Positions 54,480-63,981 are shown, numbered from the stretch's first letter. The stretch: 64,000 nucleotides of DNA from Chitinophaga sp. sic0106 (GCF_019219075.1 NZ_JAHUWJ010000009.1:62001-126000); one strand, 5' to 3'. Notes: a model not told the origin generated them from the letters alone. Program-made: numbers and translations.

Positions 54480-55379
54480 TTAAATGACTTCAAAAATCCA
54501 TAATCTTCCGCTTACCTGTTGAGAGGAAACAGGCATACAGATTACATTGTATCTTTTCTCTTCCGGGTAAGCGAACTTCCATTCCCAGTTGGTGATAACA
54601 TTGGCAGGGGAGGAAAACAGCTGCATGGCTTCCTGGTAAATCTCTGCTGCGTTGACTGCCCTGTTGCGCAATTGCATCATGGCATCTGAGAGTATGGCAG
54701 GCAGTTGCTCGCCGGCGCCGGAAAGCTCCAGCAGCTCAGCGGCCGGTTGATTGACCCAGCCCGAATAGCCATCGTTGTTGATGAATATAATCGCATGCGG
54801 CATAGCATGCATGATCGCAGAAAAGCGGGCAGCTACGCGCTGAAAGTGGCTGTGTTGCTGACTATGAGTAATAATCTCTTTCAACCGCAAGCGCATCGTT
54901 TCTATACATTCCTGGAAAGATGGTGACATTTCCACCGGTTCGCTCCATCCCAGCAAAATCATGCTGTTGGCAGGTTCGGTATGCAATGGAATAATCACTG
55001 AGGAGGAAAATGCCTGTAGGAGGTCCTTCAGTACATTATGATTGGGCGGCGGGATGGTTGGCCAGTAAATAGTTTTGAAGGCGTGGGAATAGAGCATCTT
55101 TTTAATGGGCTCCGGTTCCAGCACCATATCCTCCAGGTATTCGGGGGAAGCATTTTTCACCCTGGCAGTAAACTCGTCCTGAAATTCAATTTGCAGCGTA
55201 ATATCCGCATGCAGCAATGATTTCAGCAGGTTTATACTGAAGGTGAGAAATGAGGCGATATGCTTCTCCTTATCCCAGCGGCTCGTTTGATTAATAAAAC
55301 TCAGCGCTTTACTGTCCCAACTTGTCACACCTATAGGTTGAAAGGGTGATAAATAATTATAAAAATGTTTTGATGGCAC
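54480..55379 (-). CDS. GAF/PAS-like sensory protein without output domain, paired with RsbQ-like hydrolase
   Basis: The 299-residue soluble product has a GAF-like first part (about 45-155, with VIIPLHTEPANSMILLGWS), a short helical linker and a PAS-like second part from about residue 185 (FSAIMHAMPHAIIFINNDGYSGWVNQPAAELL). No kinase, phosphatase, cyclase or DNA-binding domain follows. The GTG start overlaps the end of the RsbQ-like gene by 23 bp, so the pair is probably co-expressed; another GTG start 51 bp later would remove the overlap. In Bacillus, RsbQ signals through the PAS domain of RsbP; this protein could take the same input but must pass it on to another protein. Confidence 0.65.
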   Translation of the reverse strand: MPSKHFYNYLSPFQPIGVTSWDSKALSFINQTSRWDKEKHIASFLTFSINLLKSLLHADITLQIEFQDEFTARVKNASPEYLEDMVLEPEPIKKMLYSHAFKTIYWPTIPPPNHNVLKDLLQAFSSSVIIPLHTEPANSMILLGWSEPVEMSPSFQECIETMRLRLKEIITHSQQHSHFQRVAARFSAIMHAMPHAIIFINNDGYSGWVNQPAAELLELSGAGEQLPAILSDAMMQLRNRAVNAAEIYQEAMQLFSSPANVITNWEWKFAYPEEKRYNVICMPVSSQQVSGRLWIFEVI

Positions 55380-56157
55380 TGACCACTTCCTGTGGTGCGC
55401 TCATATGCGGGAAATGCCCGGTGGTGTGTACTTTGATTCTTTTACTATCAGGTATACGGGCTTCCATATATTCGCTTACTGCCCCCGGAACAGCAATGTC
55501 ATCTGCTGTTTGAAGTATCAGTACCGGGATATTTACATGTTGTAAGGCCTCACGGTGATCAAGCTGAAAAATGCTGCGCGCTACCGCAATGGCAATATCT
55601 GCCCGGATGGCAATCAGGCTCTCCGCAAATCCGGCTGCCAGTTCCGGCCTGTTAGGCTGGTTCATGGCCAGGGCTGAAAATCCGCTGGCCCAGGCGTGAT
55701 AGTTAGCCTCCATGGCTGCGTATAAATCATCAAGGGACTGCTGATTGAACCCGCCGATGTAGTCCTTCACCTCATCATTGAGGTAGCGCGGGCTGGAGCC
55801 GATCATGATCAGCCGCTCAAATATACCGGGATATTGAAGGCTGGTAAGGAGACCAATCATGCCGCTTACGCTGTGGCCTACAAAAGTGACATTCGTAAGT
55901 CCCAGCTCCCGTATAATGTCGGCCACATCTTTCACATAGCCATCAGTGGTAGCATAGCGGTTAAAGCTGAATGCAGCCAGATCCGACTGACCACCACCCA
56001 CATTATCGTAAAGTACTATTTTGTAATCATCTGCGAAGGCAGTTACTACCTCTCTGAAAGAGGTTTGATCAATACCGAATCCATGGCCGAAAACGAGTGT
56101 TTGTGGGGCTTCAGGATTTCCAATGATATGAATGTTATTCTTCCGGACTACAGCCAT
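55357..56157 (-). CDS. RsbQ-like alpha/beta hydrolase
   Basis: The start is set at MAVVRKNNIHIIGN (56157), which matches the short RsbQ N-terminus; upstream in-frame starts at 56298 and below are unlikely. The 266-residue protein has the RsbQ/KAI2/D14 pattern: HGFGIDQTSFR, VLYDNVGGGQSD, nucleophile in FVGHSVSGMIGLL, IGSSPRYLND..YIGGF, acid in ILQTADDIAVPG and histidine in TTGHFPHMSAP. RsbQ makes or senses a small hydrophobic molecule that activates a PAS-domain partner in the sigma-B energy-stress pathway. Here the partner-like gene overlaps it. The product is cytosolic. Confidence 0.85.
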   Translation of the reverse strand: MAVVRKNNIHIIGNPEAPQTLVFGHGFGIDQTSFREVVTAFADDYKIVLYDNVGGGQSDLAAFSFNRYATTDGYVKDVADIIRELGLTNVTFVGHSVSGMIGLLTSLQYPGIFERLIMIGSSPRYLNDEVKDYIGGFNQQSLDDLYAAMEANYHAWASGFSALAMNQPNRPELAAGFAESLIAIRADIAIAVARSIFQLDHREALQHVNIPVLILQTADDIAVPGAVSEYMEARIPDSKRIKVHTTGHFPHMSAPQEVVSAIKTFL

Positions 56158-56357
56158 AATGATTATTTTTTCGAGCGCCTTCCTTAAAATACTGTCGTTC
56201 CAAATATAGCGAATAAACCCGTACCTTGCGCCAGTAAAAAAAACCGCGCCTGTTGCAGCAGACACGGTCAAATGATTCATACAATCTCTTGTATGCATTT
56301 AGTTAACACTAAAATCAGTCTAATATACATTTTTTTATCGTAGAACACAACGGCAGC

Positions 56358-57005
56358 ATGGCTTTTATTTTTGACATGAACGGAACCATGATCAATGACA
56401 TGGAATACCACCTGGACGGCTGGTTTGATATGCTTAACAAACTGGGCGCTAATATGACCCGGGAGCAGGTCAGAGGACATATGTATGGAAAGAATGAGGA
56501 ACTCCTGGAGCGGATTTTCGGTAAAGGGCACTTTACACCGGAGGAAATGGCTACCTATGCCCGCCGCAAGGAGGAAATCTACCAGGCCGCCTTCCGCCCG
56601 CATTTACAGCTGATTGCCGGTTTGCCGGCATTCCTGGAAAAGGCAGCAGCCCAACAGATTCCAATGGCTATAGGCACCGCCGCGGATAAATTTAATGTGG
56701 ACTATGTACTGGATAACCTGGACCTGCGCCACTACTTCAAAGCCATCATCGGCGCCGAAGATGTGAGCAGCAGCAAGCCCGATCCGGAAGTTTTCCTGAA
56801 AGCCGCACAGGCGCTGGGCGTACCCGCCACCAACTGCATCGTGTTTGAGGACGCACCCAAAGGGGTAGAAGCAGCCGCCAATGCAGGTATGAAGGCAGTG
56901 GCTATCACGAGTATGCATACACGTGATGAATTTGAGCAATATGATAACATTATAGCGTTTGTGGCGGATTATAATGATCCGGTGCTGTCGCAGCTGTTTA
57001 ATTAA
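56358..57005 (+). CDS. HAD-family hydrolase (beta-phosphoglucomutase-like)
   Basis: The 215-residue HAD-IA protein has motif I as FDMNGTM (Asp nucleophile, but Asn in place of the usual second Asp), a helical cap (about 15-85), motif II in IGTAADK, motif III Lys in SSSKPDPEVF and motif IV in VFEDAPKGVEAA. The family includes beta-phosphoglucomutase and sugar phosphatases. The Asp-to-Asn change at the general acid/base position is unusual for a phosphatase and may alter activity; I recall similar DMNGT motifs in Bacteroidota relatives. It is a single gene convergent with the alkaline phosphatase fusion. Confidence 0.85.
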   Translation: MAFIFDMNGTMINDMEYHLDGWFDMLNKLGANMTREQVRGHMYGKNEELLERIFGKGHFTPEEMATYARRKEEIYQAAFRPHLQLIAGLPAFLEKAAAQQIPMAIGTAADKFNVDYVLDNLDLRHYFKAIIGAEDVSSSKPDPEVFLKAAQALGVPATNCIVFEDAPKGVEAAANAGMKAVAITSMHTRDEFEQYDNIIAFVADYNDPVLSQLFN

Positions 57006-57021
57006 CCAATTTTGCAAGTCT

Positions 57022-57110
57022 GGCCGCGCGAAGCGTGGAACCTCCCCAATAATACCATTTTAATAGGGATGCCTTCGGCATCATTGGTAGGTTCCGCCCG
57101 GCGTGCGGCC
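57022..57110. other. Long structured hairpin between convergent genes
   Basis: The left arm (GGCCGCGCG...GGAACCT at 57022-57043, then CCAAT) pairs with ATTGG and AGGTTCC...GCGGCC at 57083-57110. Between them sits a small perfect hairpin GATGCC-TTC-GGCATC (57068-57082). It may be a bidirectional terminator or an interspersed palindromic element; the G/C-rich arms differ in composition from the surroundings. Confidence 0.55.
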
Positions 57111-57128
57111 GGCCGCTTAGCTACCAAC

Positions 57129-58973
57129 TTAAGGTTGGAGCCGGAAGCACTTCAATATCTTCCCAAACACCTCCGTATTCTCATACACCCCGCCAAACAG
57201 CGCTGAATTAGGACCATACGCAAACACCATCACAGGAATCCCGGTATGATCATTTGTGGCAAAGCTGCCCCGCAGCCAGCCCTGACGGATATCTCCGTCC
57301 ATAAGGGATAAGCCACCGCTTTCATGGTCCGCCGTTACAATCACCGTGGTTTCTTTTTGCTGATCGGCGAATCGCAGGGCTTCACCCACAGCCTCGTCAA
57401 AGTCCAGCATCTCCCTTACCAGGTATTCCAGGTTGTTAAAGTGGCCGCCATGGTCGATCCGGGAGCCCTCCACCATCAGGAAAAAACCGTTTTTACTCCT
57501 GCCAAGCTGCTGCAAGGTTTTTTGCAATGCTTTTTTAAGGTAGTCACCGCGGCCTTCCTGCATGGAGTTTACCACTTTGTCCGACAGGATTACCAACCTT
57601 CTGCCCCTGGTGAGCGGGTCCCACTGATCCAGTTGATCCACCAATGTTACACCGGCTTTGGCCAGCTCCTGCTGTAACGCGCTGCCCTGCATGCTTTCCA
57701 GGACTTCCTTGCCACCACCTACGGCCAGCTGTATTTTGCTGTTAATCAGCTGGTGCATCAGCAGGCGGGTGCTGTCTCTGTCGCGGGTATGACCATAGAA
57801 AGACGCCGGTGTAGCCCCGGTAATTTCCTCGGTTACCAGCACACCGCTCTGGATGCCTGCGGCAGCCAGCTTTTCAGGGAGAGACGGGATAGCCACATAG
57901 GTGTTGTCCATCCCGATCTCCCGGTTATTGGTTTTGCTGCCCGTAGCCAGCGCAGTGCCGCCGGCAGCGGAATCGGTATGGAAGTTATCGGTGGAGGATG
58001 TTTTGGACAGTCCCAGCTGCTTCATGCGGAATATATTCAGATCGCCGCGATTAGCGGTATAGCCGGCAAACATTTGTGCCAGCCCGGTGCCATCGCCGAT
58101 CATCAGGATCACATTTTTCGATTTCACTTTCGTAGCGTCGGTAGCATACGTGGGCGTATACACGCTGTGCACCGGCGTGTTGCCGCTGAGGTTTTCGCGG
58201 GTGCGGTGCATCACTTCATACAACTCCACCGGGTGATCGGACCCGATTACATCCACGCCCAAATCCATCAGTATATAATAAGTGCTTTTGCTGCTGGCAG
58301 CTCCCCAGAACCGGAAAGGCTTGCCCATGGCATGTACGGCGGCTACCTGCCTTTCGATGGCTTGCTGCTCCGCAGGTACCAGGGTACCCTTGCCATTCCA
58401 GGAAGTATATTTCCCCATGTCTGTGCTGATAAGGGCCACCCGTTCCATGGCAGTAGCACTATAGGTACTGTCGGGCCGGCCATCAAAATAAAACAACGGA
58501 TCATACTGCTGCCAGCTATCCGCCGGCGGTACGTTGCCGGATAATATAATCTGCACCGCATTTGGATTCATGCGGCTGTCGAAATACTTTTTATAAGGCT
58601 GTATTGCTTGCTGTAAAGCGGCAAGGGTAGGAGCACCCGCGGTTTTCAGGTCTATCAGCAGTCGCATAGGCGCACCATCCGCATAAGGTTTGCCTTTGTT
58701 CAGCTCAAACTGCCGGGCAATAGGCTCCAGGTATAATGCTTCCAGCGTGCGTGCCTCGCTGATCTGTTTACTGTCGTGCGCCACATATAAACGCCCGTTT
58801 TGCAAATGAATATCTGCTTCGATATAGCCAAAGCCTAAGCTTGCGGCGGTATAAAATGGGATAGCGCGTTCGTAGTCATTGTGAGAATGTGCCTGGGACA
58901 TCGTATGCAGTTTCGTTTGTGCATACAGGTTAGTGGCTATGATGCAGGCAGGAAGGAAGAAAAGTCGTTTCAT
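57129..58973 (-). CDS. Fusion of GDPD/PI-PLC-like phosphodiesterase and alkaline phosphatase, secreted
   Basis: The start is set at MKRLFFLPACIIATNLYAQ (58973), a signal peptide; an in-frame ATG 12 codons upstream gives a poor leader. The 614-residue mature plan has an N-terminal TIM-barrel phosphodiesterase domain (about 20-270; AHSHNDYERA, GFGYIEADIHLQNGRLYVAHD, DLKT), followed by a PhoA-type alkaline phosphatase domain (about 275-600). The latter carries MIGDGTG, the Ser nucleophile in TDSAAGGTALATG, VEGSRIDHGGH, and DHESGG. Together they could cut a phosphodiester and then remove the phosphate outside the cytosol. It lies behind the SusC/SusD genes but is separated from them by a terminator. 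Confidence 0.88.
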   Translation of the reverse strand: MKRLFFLPACIIATNLYAQTKLHTMSQAHSHNDYERAIPFYTAASLGFGYIEADIHLQNGRLYVAHDSKQISEARTLEALYLEPIARQFELNKGKPYADGAPMRLLIDLKTAGAPTLAALQQAIQPYKKYFDSRMNPNAVQIILSGNVPPADSWQQYDPLFYFDGRPDSTYSATAMERVALISTDMGKYTSWNGKGTLVPAEQQAIERQVAAVHAMGKPFRFWGAASSKSTYYILMDLGVDVIGSDHPVELYEVMHRTRENLSGNTPVHSVYTPTYATDATKVKSKNVILMIGDGTGLAQMFAGYTANRGDLNIFRMKQLGLSKTSSTDNFHTDSAAGGTALATGSKTNNREIGMDNTYVAIPSLPEKLAAAGIQSGVLVTEEITGATPASFYGHTRDRDSTRLLMHQLINSKIQLAVGGGKEVLESMQGSALQQELAKAGVTLVDQLDQWDPLTRGRRLVILSDKVVNSMQEGRGDYLKKALQKTLQQLGRSKNGFFLMVEGSRIDHGGHFNNLEYLVREMLDFDEAVGEALRFADQQKETTVIVTADHESGGLSLMDGDIRQGWLRGSFATNDHTGIPVMVFAYGPNSALFGGVYENTEVFGKILKCFRLQP

Positions 58974-58990
58974 TATGTTGATATTAAAAT

Positions 58991-59033
58991 AGACGGACGG
59001 TTGCCACACCGGCGGTGCGGCAACCGTCCGTCT
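58991..59033 (-). terminator. Terminator of the SusC/SusD operon
   Basis: Arms of 15 bp (AGACGGACGGTTGCC and its complement) enclose a further CACCG-CGGTG stem. It lies 14 bp after the SusD stop and before the phosphatase start, so the latter needs its own promoter or read-through. Confidence 0.75.
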
Positions 59034-59046
59034 AAAATATAAAAAA

Positions 59047-60561
59047 TTACCAGCCCTGGTTCTGGGTAATTACCCCGCCACTGGCATCAATTTCACGCTG
59101 TGGCACCGGCCATACATGCATCACCGCAGGATCAAACTTACGGGCAGGCCATATCACCTTTACCGGGTCCACGCCATGCAAAGGCTTTGCATAGGCCGCC
59201 TGTGCATCTCCCCAACGAACAAGATCGAAATGACGATCCGCCCACTCACCGGCCAGCTCACATCTTCTTTCATGTTTTAGATTAACCATGGTAGCGCCGC
59301 TGATAGGTTTCAGTCCGGCCCTCACACGCACGAGATTGATTTCATTATCGCCGCTCTTGCCTTGCATAATCATCGCCTCGGCTTTTATCAGCAGCACCTC
59401 TGCATAGCGTAGCAGTGGCGGATTCAGCGCTGTAACGGGGTGGTCACCGTTAGGACTCAGGTAAGTACCCACCGGGTTTTCATAACCAAATGGTTCCATA
59501 TACTTGCGGAACTGATAACCGCTGGTACTGTTGGTGCTGCTATATGAAACAGTTTCACCGAAGTAACGGAACTGATCACCAGGCTGGAGGATAGTCGCAG
59601 GCAAACGAAGATCGCCCGGCTCATACTCTTCCACCAGCTCACGGGTAGGCATGTAATAGCCCCAGCCGTTATACTTGCCCCAGCCGGTGTTTTCCAGCAT
59701 CACCCCTGGTAATATACTTCCCCAGCCACTGGTGCCGGCAGGCGTACTGTAAGCACTCCAGATATATTCTGACGTCCAGTTGTTAGCGATGGTAAATACA
59801 TCGGCAAAGTTTTTCAGCAGGGAATGCTTGCCGCTTAAAATTACGGAGTCAGCATAGGCAGCTGCATTCACGTAATCTTTTTTGTAGAGATATGTTTTTG
59901 CGAGATAGGCCAGCGCTGCAGTCCGGTGTGCATGTCCGTAATCAGCAGCGGAGTAGGAAGAGAAGTCGGGTAACAGGGACGCCGCTTTTTTCAAGTCGGA
60001 AATAACGGTATCGTAGTTTTCTGAAACATTCTTCGCACGAGGCACCACCACACCAGGTGTTGGGTTGTACTTGCTGATGACAGGCACGCCGGCACGGGCA
60101 TCGCCGTAGAGGTACGACAACTGATAATACATCAGCCCACTGAGAAAGTAAGCCTCACCCAGGTAACGCTGCTTCAGCTTTTCGTCCATGCTGATAGCCG
60201 GCACTTTACTGAGGATATCGTTGGCACGCTTGATCACCAGGTAGCGGAGCGACCACTGGCCCTCCGTATAACTGCCACCAATAAACGAAGAATTGAAGTT
60301 CTTGATATTTTCGGCTTCCGGCTTACCACGACCTACCACCATATCATCACAGGCGTCGATAAACCAAAAGGCACCGCGACCGTAAAAATTCTCATCATCG
60401 AAAGGTGCGTACATGGCGTTTACCCCGCTGGTAGCATCTTTGGCGGTTTTCCAGAAATTATTGAGCGATGGTGAGCCTTCCGGCGCCACATCCAGCTTGC
60501 TGTTGCAGGCACCAAGGGCGATTCCTGCGAGTAGGGAGAAAGAATAAAATATCTTTTTCAT
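59047..60561 (-). CDS. SusD/RagB-family outer-membrane lipoprotein
   Basis: SusD-like lipoproteins form the lid of a SusC transporter and catch oligosaccharides, peptides or other ligands at the surface. The 504-residue product has the lipobox LGAC, an N-terminal SusD-like domain with TPR-like helices (YLGEAYFLSGLMYYQLSYLYGD, FDEN..NAMYAPF) and the C-terminal SusD/RagB end (LLRYAEVLLIKAEAMI, HERRCELAGEWADRHFDLVRWGDA, WPVPQREIDASGGVITQNQGW). The length is typical. It is translated after SusC with an 18-bp gap. Confidence 0.93.
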   Translation of the reverse strand: MKKIFYSFSLLAGIALGACNSKLDVAPEGSPSLNNFWKTAKDATSGVNAMYAPFDDENFYGRGAFWFIDACDDMVVGRGKPEAENIKNFNSSFIGGSYTEGQWSLRYLVIKRANDILSKVPAISMDEKLKQRYLGEAYFLSGLMYYQLSYLYGDARAGVPVISKYNPTPGVVVPRAKNVSENYDTVISDLKKAASLLPDFSSYSAADYGHAHRTAALAYLAKTYLYKKDYVNAAAYADSVILSGKHSLLKNFADVFTIANNWTSEYIWSAYSTPAGTSGWGSILPGVMLENTGWGKYNGWGYYMPTRELVEEYEPGDLRLPATILQPGDQFRYFGETVSYSSTNSTSGYQFRKYMEPFGYENPVGTYLSPNGDHPVTALNPPLLRYAEVLLIKAEAMIMQGKSGDNEINLVRVRAGLKPISGATMVNLKHERRCELAGEWADRHFDLVRWGDAQAAYAKPLHGVDPVKVIWPARKFDPAVMHVWPVPQREIDASGGVITQNQGW

Positions 60562-60579
60562 GATGTGTTGGCTTAAGTT

Positions 60580-63500
60580 TTAGAAATTCACATTCAGTCC
60601 TGCAATGAAGCCACGCGCCTGTGGGTAGCGGCCCAGGTCAATACCGTAGGTATCTGTACCTACTTCTGGGTCCATGCCGGAATATTTAGTGAAGGTGAAC
60701 AGGTTGTTACCGGTTACGAATACACGCAGTTTGCTGATATGCATCCTGTTTGCAATGCCCGCCGGCAAAGTGTATCCGAGTGTTACGTTTTTAATACGCA
60801 GGTAGGAGCCGTTTTCCAGGTACCAGTCGGAAGTAGTACCGAAGTTGCCGTTCGGATCAGAAATGGATACTCTTGGAATATCGGTGTTGGTGTTGGTGGG
60901 TGTCCAGGCGTTTTTTACATCGGCCAGCAGGTTGTAACCCTGACCGGTTACCAATGGAGCCAGACCGGTGTATTTCAGTGCATTAAACAGTTTGTTACCC
61001 TGTACACCCTGCAGGAAAATGTTGAAGTCAAATCCTTTGTAACTACCGTTGAATGTGAATCCGTAGGTAAACTTAGGATAGGGTGTGCCCATAAACTGAC
61101 GGTCGGAGTTATTGATCCTGCCATCGTTGTTGGCATCAACAAATTTCATGTCGCCAGGTTTTGCATTCGGCTGAATCTTGCTGGCAACACCGGTTTTAGG
61201 ATCTGTCCACGTGTAGTTGTCAATCTCCTGCTGTGTTTGGAACAGGCCGGCGCTTTTTACCAGGTAATAGCTGTACAGCGGGTGACCCACCTGTACACGG
61301 ATAGGTGTGATGGAGCTGCGGATATTAATATCGGAAGTACTCAGCACCTGGTCGCCCATACCCAACGATAACAGTTTATTGTTCACGGTAGCGAAGTTGG
61401 CGCTCACGCTATATTGGAAGTCGCTGCCTTCCTTGCTGTTGAATGTGATCCCCAGTTCAATACCATTATCTCTTACATTGCCCACGTTCATCCAGGCGCC
61501 ATTTTGTACGCCATCCGTGCTCAGCGCCTGTTTCTGGCGGAGCATCTTATTGGTTTTTTTGATGAAGTAGTCACCGATCAGGTAAATTCGGTTGTCCAGC
61601 AGGCCAAGGTCTATACCGATATTAGTTTGCTCGGATTCAGCCCAGGTGAGGTCAGGGTTGGCAATGGTTTGCTCGTAATAAGCACGGCCAATACCAGGCT
61701 TCCCACCGAAGTACACGGTGGATCTGCCTAGCAGCGGACTCACCGCGCCCACCGGCAGGGACGACAAGTTACCCAGCAAACCATAGCTGCCTCTGATTTT
61801 CAGGTAGCTCAGCACCTGATCGATCTGTAAATCTTTTATGAACTGCTCACTAGTGAGCACGTAGCCGGCAGATACAGAATAATAGTTCTGATAGCGGTGC
61901 GTAGGGGCTACTAAGGAGCTGCCATCACGTCTGCCTAAAACAGACAAGAGATATTTGGCTTTGTAATCATAGTTCACACGGCCAAAGAACGACTGTGCAG
62001 CAGATAGATCACGGCCGCCGTTGAAACCATTGGGGTCCACGGCATCACCGTTTTGCGGATAGCGGAACTCCGGACGCTCGTCACCGTAGTTGTTGACCAG
62101 CAAACTGAAATAATCGCGCTGTATACGCTGGTAACTGAAACCACCAAGTACATTAAGGTGGTGCTCACGGAGCTGTTTGTTATAGGTCAGCGTTTGTTCT
62201 GCCAGCAGGTCGCTCGAATTACTATTGGATAAATACAGGTTGTTGAAATCAAATTTCTTACCTATTTCGAGGATGCGGGAAGTAAAGTTTTTCTCGTTAT
62301 CAAACACTTTGTTGATGGAGAGATTAGAGCGGAAAGTAAGGTTAGCAGGCAGTTTGATCTCCACATACGGGTTGATGAGCAGGTAGCTTTTCGGGTGCTT
62401 CTGATCGAGTCGCTGCAGGTAAGCCACCGGGTTAATTACATCTCCATAACCACCGGCCCATTTGGCGGGCAGACCACTAAACGCGCCATCCGCCTGGTAG
62501 GGAGTAACGCTTGGCGTGTATTGTAAAGCCGTGAGGATAGCGCCGGTATAGGCGCTGGTAGTGTTGGCTCCGTTACCGTTCGTATAGGCGTAACTGATAT
62601 TTTCTCCTACCTTCAGCCAGTCGTTGAGCTGATGTTCCGAGTTGAAACGGAAGTTATAGCGCTCACTGAAGGTATTGATGAGTATACCATCCTGTTTGCG
62701 GTAACCGAAGCCCATGAAGTATTTCGACTTTTCATTACCGCCGCTCATATCCAGGTTGTATTCCTGCAGTTTGGCGGAGCGGGTGATTTCATCCATCCAG
62801 TTGGTGCGGGTGATGGCGCCGTCGGGGTTTTGGGTAGCATCATAGGCCGGGTTACGGGTTTTGCCGGCATTGTCGTATGCCTGGTTCATGACATCATTGA
62901 ACTCAGCAGCATTGAGTACATCCAGCGTTTTGTAAGCGTTTTGAACGCCGAGTTTCGCTTCCGCGTTCACGGACATCTTTCCGGATTTCCCTTTTTTAGT
63001 AGTGATAAGTATCACACCTCCGGAGGCGCGTGCGCCGTAAATAGCGGCTGCAGCATCTTTCAAAACAGAAATAGATTCGATGTCCGAAGGGTTCACGAGG
63101 CCATCATAGATGGTTCCATCCACGATGTACAATGGTTTTTCACCGTTGATACCACCTGTACCGCGGATATACACTTTAGGAGGGGACATCGGATCACCGC
63201 CCTGGTTCTGCACCATTACGCCGGGAGCTTTTCCCTGCATGGCTTCTTCCACGCTGTTAACGGAGCGGGAGCTGAGCTTATCCAGTTTTACATCGGTGAT
63301 GGCACCGGAAATCTTATTGCGGGACTGGCTGCCATACCCCACCACCAAAACTTGCCCTAGTTCACGGCTGGTGGTGTTCATGGTGATTTGCAGCGGGGCG
63401 CCCGTAAAAACAACTTCCTGTTGCTTATAACCTACCATGCTGATGGTGAGCACAGCATCATTGCTTACCGGAGCATTAAAAGAGAAGTTACCGTTAGCGT

Positions 63501-63981
63501 CGGTAATGGCGCCTTTGTTGCTGCCTTTGAGCTGTACTACAGCGCCTGGTAATGGTCCGGCGGCATCGGTTACTTTCCCGCTGATTTTCTTTTCCTGCTG
63601 CAGGGTAGTGGTAATGCCGGGGCGGGCGTTGGCAGGAAAGATGACAATGGTGTTCTGGCGTTCTTCATATTGCAGACCGGTGCTGTTGAGCAGGTCAGCA
63701 AGGATGGCGGCCACTGTTTCATTTTTCCAGGTATGCGGTGCTACCTGCAGGTTAGCCAGGGCGCGGTTATCGTACGATATGCGCACGCCGGCTTTTTTCT
63801 CCAGGGATACGATGGCCTGGGTTAGGGAACCTTTTTTTACATCCATGCCTGGCACTACATGCTCTAATGCCTGGCTGAATGCGGAAAAGCTTTCTGTGAA
63901 GGGTACGGAGGCCAGCAATAGTACAAGCAGGGGCTTCATCCTTCGCGGATGTTTCAGGTGATGTCGCAATGATGGTTGCAT
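60580..63981 (-). CDS. SusC/RagA-family TonB-dependent receptor with STN domain
   Basis: The 1133-residue outer-membrane importer has a signal peptide (core LLVLLLASVPF; the start is MQPS or the later MKPLL) and an STN signalling domain (about 45-120, SLTQAIVSLEKKAGVRISYDNRAL). A carboxypeptidase-like regulatory domain (ISGKVTDAAGPLPGAVVQLKGSNKGAITDANG), a plug with VEEAMQGKAPGVMVQNQGGDP and GASGGVILITTKKG-like motif, and the barrel ending in FIAGLNVNF follow. The STN domain predicts control by an anti-sigma/ECF sigma pair, expected upstream beyond the window. The substrate is unknown; the neighbouring phosphodiesterase-phosphatase hints at a phosphorylated ligand, which is an inference. Confidence 0.93.
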   Translation of the reverse strand: MQPSLRHHLKHPRRMKPLLVLLLASVPFTESFSAFSQALEHVVPGMDVKKGSLTQAIVSLEKKAGVRISYDNRALANLQVAPHTWKNETVAAILADLLNSTGLQYEERQNTIVIFPANARPGITTTLQQEKKISGKVTDAAGPLPGAVVQLKGSNKGAITDANGNFSFNAPVSNDAVLTISMVGYKQQEVVFTGAPLQITMNTTSRELGQVLVVGYGSQSRNKISGAITDVKLDKLSSRSVNSVEEAMQGKAPGVMVQNQGGDPMSPPKVYIRGTGGINGEKPLYIVDGTIYDGLVNPSDIESISVLKDAAAAIYGARASGGVILITTKKGKSGKMSVNAEAKLGVQNAYKTLDVLNAAEFNDVMNQAYDNAGKTRNPAYDATQNPDGAITRTNWMDEITRSAKLQEYNLDMSGGNEKSKYFMGFGYRKQDGILINTFSERYNFRFNSEHQLNDWLKVGENISYAYTNGNGANTTSAYTGAILTALQYTPSVTPYQADGAFSGLPAKWAGGYGDVINPVAYLQRLDQKHPKSYLLINPYVEIKLPANLTFRSNLSINKVFDNEKNFTSRILEIGKKFDFNNLYLSNSNSSDLLAEQTLTYNKQLREHHLNVLGGFSYQRIQRDYFSLLVNNYGDERPEFRYPQNGDAVDPNGFNGGRDLSAAQSFFGRVNYDYKAKYLLSVLGRRDGSSLVAPTHRYQNYYSVSAGYVLTSEQFIKDLQIDQVLSYLKIRGSYGLLGNLSSLPVGAVSPLLGRSTVYFGGKPGIGRAYYEQTIANPDLTWAESEQTNIGIDLGLLDNRIYLIGDYFIKKTNKMLRQKQALSTDGVQNGAWMNVGNVRDNGIELGITFNSKEGSDFQYSVSANFATVNNKLLSLGMGDQVLSTSDINIRSSITPIRVQVGHPLYSYYLVKSAGLFQTQQEIDNYTWTDPKTGVASKIQPNAKPGDMKFVDANNDGRINNSDRQFMGTPYPKFTYGFTFNGSYKGFDFNIFLQGVQGNKLFNALKYTGLAPLVTGQGYNLLADVKNAWTPTNTNTDIPRVSISDPNGNFGTTSDWYLENGSYLRIKNVTLGYTLPAGIANRMHISKLRVFVTGNNLFTFTKYSGMDPEVGTDTYGIDLGRYPQARGFIAGLNVNF

